A stretch of DNA of 64,000 nucleotides. Source: Struthio camelus. Its lineage: Eukaryota; Chordata; Aves; Struthioniformes; Struthionidae. The first letter of the stretch is position 1, and the number at the start of each line of letters is the position of its first letter. Under the pieces are notes generated by a model. That model was not told the DNA's origin. It ran no database searches and worked only from the letters and a program-made list of their open reading frames with translations. Shown one piece after another: positions 53,501 to 64,000 of the stretch. The DNA is taken from contig NC_090982.1 of NCBI RefSeq assembly GCF_040807025.1, positions 30,867,514 to 30,931,513 on the forward strand, written 5' to 3'. The position numbers and the translations under genes were made by a program.

Positions 53501-56500
53501 TCACAAGAAGCAGTTTCTCTCACAAAAGGCTTCTATTTTGATGGACCTTTTAGAAAGCACCTTTATGGTGGCTCCTTCTCCCCCATCCGGCCTATATAAC
53601 ATCAGTTTGCAGCACTGCTCTTTTTCACTGTATCATCCTGCAGGGCAGATGCTCCACTGCTACTTTCGGGGCAACCCCTTTCCTTCTCCCCAAGCAAGTT
53701 CCTTGTGGGGCTGAGGAAAAATCAAATGCCCAAAATGCCTCAAAAGTAACATTCCTGTTTGCTGCTCTCATCTTTATTCTTACTGCTGCTGTGGCAACCG
53801 AAAGCATATCATTAAAATCTCACCAAAAAGGGCTGAGTCCTCACTATGTGCATAGCTACAAAACTGTAAAGTGGCACTTCTCAAAAAAATACAATTACCA
53901 ACACATTTTAAACATCTGAAGGAAAGCCTAACTGAGGAAGTCGATGTCACCTGGACAGAGCTAGGAATGATTTCCAACAGAAATACATTCATGTAGATGA
54001 ATATACATATATAATTTATATTTTACATGACTGTTCATGTGAAATAGAAATGACTGGGAGATTGCAAGACGCTCCCATGAACCATCTATCCAAAACTAAG
54101 GGAGATTTATTCTGAAATCATGCAGCTGAGTGGGCACCTCTTGTCTTTACTACTTAACTCTCAGCAAGTAAGGAACAGACTGTCTCACTGGCGAGAAAAG
54201 ACTTTGCATTATCTCACGTTGGCACTGAGTCCTGCATAATAGTTGGAAGATGTTTTTCAGCAAGGATTTTCCAGACAAGGAACCTGTTTCTCTTCTGCAG
54301 AGCCATCGGGGACTCTCTAGTTGCAGGAGAAAGCCAGGAAAGCAATGACTCTAGTCTTAGTAACTTACTGATTTTGCAGCTCTCGTCACTCTCCTTCTTC
54401 CTAAATTGCAATTGTAGATACTGATACAGGTGCAGTTCCAACCACTGGTGCAAATTGTGTTAGCATTCATGCACTTTTTCAGGGGAGGTTGAAAATGGTG
54501 GAGTGTTGTAACTTCTCTTAAAAAGTATGGTTTAAAAAAGCAAAAAACAATCTCCACCCAACAATACAAAACTAAAGCTGATAAAAGCACTCTTCAAAAC
54601 TTGTATGCTTCTTCTCTCTGCCAATAAAAATACCAAACAGGAAACTTCTGTTCAAACACAACAATTCTATTACATTGGTTTTAGAGATACAGCATTACAA
54701 TAATAAGGTTTTTGTTTTGTTTTATTTGGAAGAAAAGTAGTGATCTTATTTTCTGGACATAATGCCTCAAGGTAAATACCTGAAATCTGAGAATTTGAAT
54801 TTATGTTAGAAGGGAAAGTTGGCAGAGCTTATCATTGTTAGCATTAGATACTGAAGATTACTTGAAGCAAAAGGTTTGCCTGTAAAAAGGCTGATTTCAG
54901 ACATGGTAGCACAAAATTACAAGGTTAGATGACCATGAATCCAAGTTATTTTGCTGAACATAGACATGATGATGCACATAAACATGCACAAAGATCTCCT
55001 AATTCCAGAACAACCTTCGGGAGTCTCCTAGAAATCCACAAGATGAAGTGCACAGCAGAGGAAGAAACTTAAGATGACCATACTTCATTCTATAAATGAG
55101 ATAAAGACTTCATCAATAAAAATTTACCAAACAACTAGGAATAAGGCCCATTATATATAATCTGAAAAAAAGATGCTCACTTTGGCCTTTACTAAGTTTG
55201 ACGGAAAATCAGAAAAACTTAATTATCTCCCCAGACCACAGAAATCGAAATATAGAACTGTTATTTTATTTTGAAAAGCCACTAAGAAATCTGATAGCCT
55301 CCTGCAAACTACTTTCCTTTCTATTATTATTATATTTACACGCAAACCCCCCAGTCCTTTAGCTAACAGGAATATTGCTTCTGCTAATTTCAAGGGGAAG
55401 AGCAGTTTCATGTTCTATGACACAAGATATTTCACAGTTCTCTCCATCTGACATATTAAGATAAATTGGCTCACATACAACAGATCCAGTTTTTTAAATA
55501 TACATGCTGTAGAGCTGTGTATTACTTCTACCGTAAAGGAAGGCTTGGTGCTAAACCAATCTTTTTTTCTAAGGAAAAGTAACATAACAAGACTGATCTG
55601 TGCACAAGGAAAAAAAAGTGGATTGAATGATCTGTTATGGTGTTCTTGTTGTATAAATCTGATGTGAATAAATACATAACATTATTTTGTATTTTACTGG
55701 CACATTTTTATATTTATGAGACTGTTATGCATAAGTGGCCAACACTTCACGTGTTTTTGCCTGAGCTGTATCCACAAAAATTCTATGTGCATCTGCTACA
55801 CACGTGAAGCTTACACAAACCAGAATTCACAAATACAGACAGACAACTAGACATATACAGTAGCTGGCGTGTGTTTGTTCCCATACATGGTTGTCAGATG
55901 CAGCAAAGGCTCTGCATGACAGAGGAAAGTTATCATTAATACAAATTAATGCCATTACTGTTGCTTATATCCTTGAGTAAGACACAAATATAAAGTTTAG
56001 TGAAACATGCACTAGCTGCAGATTTTTATGGAGCAATGAACAGCCTGTAGGCACACATCCGGTTTTAGCCCACAGCTAACATAAGTGAAAGGATAGGAGC
56101 GCTCCATACACCACACAGACCCACAGCCTTTTCTTCCCTTCAGATAAAAGTCTTTAAAAAGCTTGTCCAGCTCAGTGAGGACATCTAAAAAGTGTGAAAC
56201 TCGCTGGGGGAAAAAAAAAAAAATTAAGAAACCTGGACCTTAAACAAAAGGAATTTAGGATGAATCTATATCATCACCTGTTTTGTGAAATGCAGTACAA
56301 GGTAGATCACTCAGCAGAATGACTGCAGTTTGCTGCTACTTTCATTCAGTCCAAAGTCAAAACTCAATGTCACCAGGAAAGTAATTCATGTATGAAACCT
56401 GAGCACACATGTATCAAGTGGCTTAAGAGACGTTTTCATCACTTCATCAAAACCACATTAATATTCTATGACTCAGAGGTTTTTTGTTTTTTGTTTTAAG

Positions 56501-58239
56501 TGGAATATTCAAATATGTGAAACTATTTTTGCAACTGGTGCTGGTGATCAACCACCTGCAAAGTAATTGCCAAGTGATCAGGACAGGAACTAATCTTTAT
56601 AACCATATCAGATAACAAAAGAAGGCAGCCCCCACAGCTGTTACAGTGATCCAAAAAAAATACAAACATGTTCAACTGCATGGAAAAACTTTCCATGGAG
56701 CAAGTCATAAGGACATAATTTGGGCTTCTGAGACATAGATGAACCCTGCAAACGCATTTCTGTACACAGCTTGGAACATTTTTCAGGAAGGTGTCTCTGG
56801 AAGAACATCCTTTAGGTTCAAAGGGCAGAAATGACCTCTCCAAGCTGTCTGACTGTTATTTGATTTATATAATCAGTGAGTCTAGCCTGAAAACTACTGC
56901 CAACATCCAACATATTTCTTAAACAAATCTCCATAGCTCTTCAAGGCTTTCAGTAAAAGTTGGATAATTTCATCTGTCAGCAAAATAAGAATCACCAAGT
57001 ATTTCTTTATTTTCATCTAAAAAAATGCATTTAAGTTCTTGAGGTGGAAGAGAAGTCTCTTTATGTATGAAATGTGCTCTCCTCAGTCTTGTAGCTCTTC
57101 TAGCCCAGGTCTAGTAGGCCAGGGTCACCTAGCTTAGATGCTGTATAGGAGCTCTGGCTGTCAATCAGTGAGGCATCAGTTTCTTGCTCCTGAATCCCAG
57201 CTCTGAAATCCACTGACACTTGGGTGCCAGTGGCTTGCACAAAACCAAAATACCACTGCAAACATGATCAGAAACTGCTTTTTTCTGAAAAGGCAGATCT
57301 TCTGGGCTTCAATTGAGTTTCCATTGGTGCACTTACTGTCTAATTTGATAAGAAAAGTACAGTCTGGTGCATTGGTGGCCAATCTCTCAGGTAAGTTAGC
57401 TACGTAAGTATAATTCAAAAAAAAAAAAAAAGGTACATTTAAGAATATCAGTTCAAAACTGGTTGCTCAAACTAGTAATTGCACACCTGTGCACCTGGCC
57501 TCTGCATGCAGATTTTTGGCCTCTCTTGAAGAATGAGGAACCAGCAGACAAACTTAGGACATTTTTGCTTGCCATTTTGACAAAAAAATATAATTTCACT
57601 GCTTATTTTCAAAATTTCTAAAATACCTATAACACTAATATCACGGACATCCAGTGACTTTATTCCCACTCACTGTAGTCCTTTCTGACCACAATGTTTA
57701 CCTAACATACTCTTTCTTCTATGTCAGCAAAACCAGGGCAATCTGGACTTGCATTATGCAAGACCTTTCATGTCAGCATGACAATCATGGCAAATTTGTA
57801 AAGAGAGAATTTACCATGTGAGAATGGCTGGGCTTTAATTATTTTTAATATTTCTTGCATTGCGTTTATTTTCCATCTGAAAGAATTCTCCTACAGAGAG
57901 CAAGGCAGGTTAAAGTTGTTCAAAATCCCCTACTGAATGTTTCTTCTGCTGGCACCGTCCTGATTGCTTTGTTCCCTAGCAACATTCAAGTAATTGGCAT
58001 GAAATCTTCCCTCTCATCTGGCAGTTTCTCTTAGTTCAGTTTCATACCTCTCAGATTTGGTCAACTCAGAATTAATCTCGCCAGCAATTTTAGGAAGCAC
58101 AGAGATATATATTCAAGACATTGATTAAAAACGATAACACTAGAAATCACTAGGCCTCTGTAGTTTCGGCAGTGTATTTTGCTTGTCACATATAAAGTTG
58201 ATTTAAATGTAGGAACAAGTTTTGCTCCATTAAAAGAGA

Positions 58240-58560
58240 AAAAGGCGCGCTCCACTGACTGTGCAAGGAGCGCAAGGCTGTGGATGCTGCTCCCAGCTCT
58301 GCTACCGAGCCGCTCAGGCCCGTCTGCGCGGCACAGCGCAACGTCCTGTGAAGCGGCTGGAACATCTATACACACACAGCAGGGCCTTACAGAAATATTA
58401 GATTGGGTCCTTGAAGCTGCGTTAACCAACCTACGCAGTACAGAGGCAGCTTAACTGCCCCAGCTTAGACATGGCTGCACTGCGCTCTCTCGCACAGCGT
58501 CAACGGGCCCTTTGCGAAGCACTCCAGACAGTCTGTCCCCACCACAGGCCCCAATATTTA
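58240..58560. promoter_or_regulatory. CpG-rich patch inside FRMD3 intron
   Basis: In an otherwise AT-rich intron this stretch is GC-rich. I count about 11 CpG dinucleotides in roughly 110 bases at 58245-58355, including two CGCG sites. It could be an internal promoter or a CpG-rich regulatory element. If it drives the minus strand, the transcript would include only the final FRMD3 exon. No TATA box or initiating ATG is evident, and the overlapping minus-strand open frame does not start with ATG. Confidence 0.3.
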
Positions 58561-60319
58561 GAGAGGCTGAGGCTGATTCACCTCTGTAACGCACTAAAAA
58601 CTGTTTGCTAATGCAGCTAAGCCAATTGCCGGACTAGCTGCCTCTCCTTCCCCGGCCTACAAACTCCTCCTCCCACTCTTGCCCTGGGCAGAGGACTTTG
58701 CCTGACCCTCTGTGATGAGCCAGTTCAAAACGTTGAGCCAGTAGGAAGCAGGACGTTTTACAGTCAAGGGTTATTTTGCTATTGCTTTAACTGCTTGTAA
58801 CAATTCACTCTGGGGTGGTTAGTGCTGGTGCAAGGCGGAAGATGAGAATCCACAGCGGAAGGACAAGTCAGTATGTGCGTGGAGGTGGGAGGAGGGCCGG
58901 TTTCAGTGTTAGTGAGCTGTTAGATCAGTTTAAGGTACGATTTGATAATACAGCTAAGTTCATTAGAGAAAAATACTGTATGAAAACTAAGTACTGTCAC
59001 TTAGCAACAGGAGGTATTAACTATGCATAAAACATGTTACAGGAAACAGCCCACCAGCAAATATTTATATTAATCACAGAGCTAACAACAATCTGCGTGA
59101 CTAAAAGGAAACATGGTTTTTGAACTTACATAATATATTTTTGAAAGATATCAGCACTCTCTGGTGAGCATACAGCAATGGTAACTCAGCAGTTTTCAAA
59201 AATGGATTTCATTGCTTGGAGTTGCAAGTGTGGCGCGAGAGCCTTCACAAGAAGCAAGCTGTTGCTATTCTGCAATGGTGATAATTGCCTAGCAGTAGCA
59301 CAGCGCTTGGTTCTTGGCTGGCAGAAAGTGAAATTCCCGCAAGATGCAAATATTCCATACCAGAGTAAACAAGTAATTGTTGAAATTAACTACACGTTAT
59401 TCATCTGTTACTGCAAATTATTATGATCTAAGTGCACAACCAACCTAATTTTTAGTGAAATCACTGTTCTTACAGAGACCATGTTGAAATGTCAAATAAC
59501 GAACAAAATAGGATTTGACATACAAATCCTGTAAAATAAAAGTAGGGCAGCCTCCCATGAAAATGAACATACTTACAAAAGCTCAGCTGTTTTTTATTTC
59601 CCATGAATAGACGTTGCGAATGATTTGATCCACAGTAAAGCAGCAGTTAGAGCTCATATTTGCCAACCTGTGAAACTCTATTAGTTTGCTGCATCTCAGC
59701 TGAGAACTGGTTGGCTTTTTTTGTTTGGTTGGTTTTGGAAGACTGCAACTACCCTCATTTAAACTAGTCAAGACCTTCATACCATTATTTGTAATGACTG
59801 CATCTCAGAAGGATAGGTGCTGAATGTGATTTTTAAAGTGTTAAGGAATAGGCAAGCACATTGAAAGCTTTGTTTTACAAAACACATTTAAACCCATCTT
59901 CAAGCAACGTCCCTTTGTGTCAATGGAGCTAAGTTAGCGGAGAGCATTTACTAGCATTAGAACAAGACAGAAATAAACATAAAAGTAAAGGGAACTAAGT
60001 AAAACCGTGTACTTGGCAATAAACGGCCAGCTTTCACACCCCAGGGTAACTGCAGTGCTTGTTTAGTAAAACGTTTTTTTTATGTTGAGCCTGTGTAGTT
60101 TCTGTTAAGTCTCTTTCACATGACAATCTCTAAAAATATTTTAGATACAATAAACTCAACACCATTAACTTTCCCCCTAGAGAATTTTGCATGAAGCTGG
60201 TGCACAGTTCATAGAGCCAGAGATCATTTCTCAATATAGTGTGCAAAGACTTAATGGTGTGATCCCTAAATGGAATTGTTACATATTTTCCATGCCCCTG
60301 AGTCAGTAGCACACGTTTA

Positions 60320-63790
<3,471 letters not shown>

Positions 63791-64000
63791 TTAAAACATG
63801 GATTAAATATTCAAGCCAATATTAAGAAAAGTTCATTGCATGCCAACACTTATAGATACATGAACAATTAAGTTACTTTCAAAAAAAAATCTAATATCAA
63901 AACAGCTATATAGTGCCTATGTAACTTTCCAGATTTAAAATCCTGTTGACCATTTATCTGCAAAATCATTCAAGAAAATCAAACTCTTCTGAGAGAACAC

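Noticed and set aside
54369..54400. 32-nt exon-like segment in the FRMD3 intron with a GTAAGT donor
   Set aside because: Its length breaks the FRMD3 frame and leads to a stop soon after the junction.
58061..58429. 123-codon minus-strand open frame over the CpG patch
   Set aside because: It starts at TTG rather than ATG, has no recognisable content, and is explained by local GC richness.

Overview
This is a vertebrate nuclear window, AT-rich and sparsely coding, with split genes and no bacterial or organellar features. It is almost certainly from a bird: a 3'-truncated copy of the avian/reptilian CR1 LINE lies at 13781-14113, and the one gene I can name, FRMD3, belongs to the human 9q21 block that corresponds to avian chromosome Z. 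The Z placement is inferred from known synteny, not read from the sequence.

Right part (43.7-64 kb, minus strand): the 3' end of FRMD3, a FERM-domain, membrane-anchored protein of the band 4.1 family. Three consecutive coding exons are present (63717-63785, 60391-60512, 43699-44294). Their splice phases agree, and the last exon carries the acidic tail, the transmembrane helix and the stop codon. The FERM domain itself lies beyond the right edge. The 16-kb last intron holds a possible in-frame cassette exon and a CpG-rich patch that could be an internal promoter.

Middle (32.4-43.7 kb): intergenic DNA downstream of FRMD3, ending in a CpG-island promoter at about 32.44-32.88 kb. A plus-strand, stop-interrupted coding-like fragment lies at 33922-34188.

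Left-centre (10.1-32.9 kb, minus strand): from that island I can assemble a small split gene that I do not recognise. It has a GC-rich leader exon ending at 32661, then exons at 28243-28309, 24944-25063, 17310-17330 (a 21-nt microexon) and 10545-10624. All junctions keep one open frame, giving a protein of about 85 residues from the first ATG. Its first intron contains about 1.9 kb of same-strand, coding-like but stop- and frameshift-ridden sequence (29339-31266) that looks like a decayed large exon or pseudogene. An exon-like 123-nt open segment lies antisense to it at 16885-17007.

Left end (1-10 kb): no convincing gene, only homopolymer tracts and two short hairpins. The most unusual non-coding structure in the window is a perfect 44-bp inverted repeat at 18827-19108. 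Exon calls outside FRMD3 rest on splice signals and phase only; no database search or RNA evidence was available.
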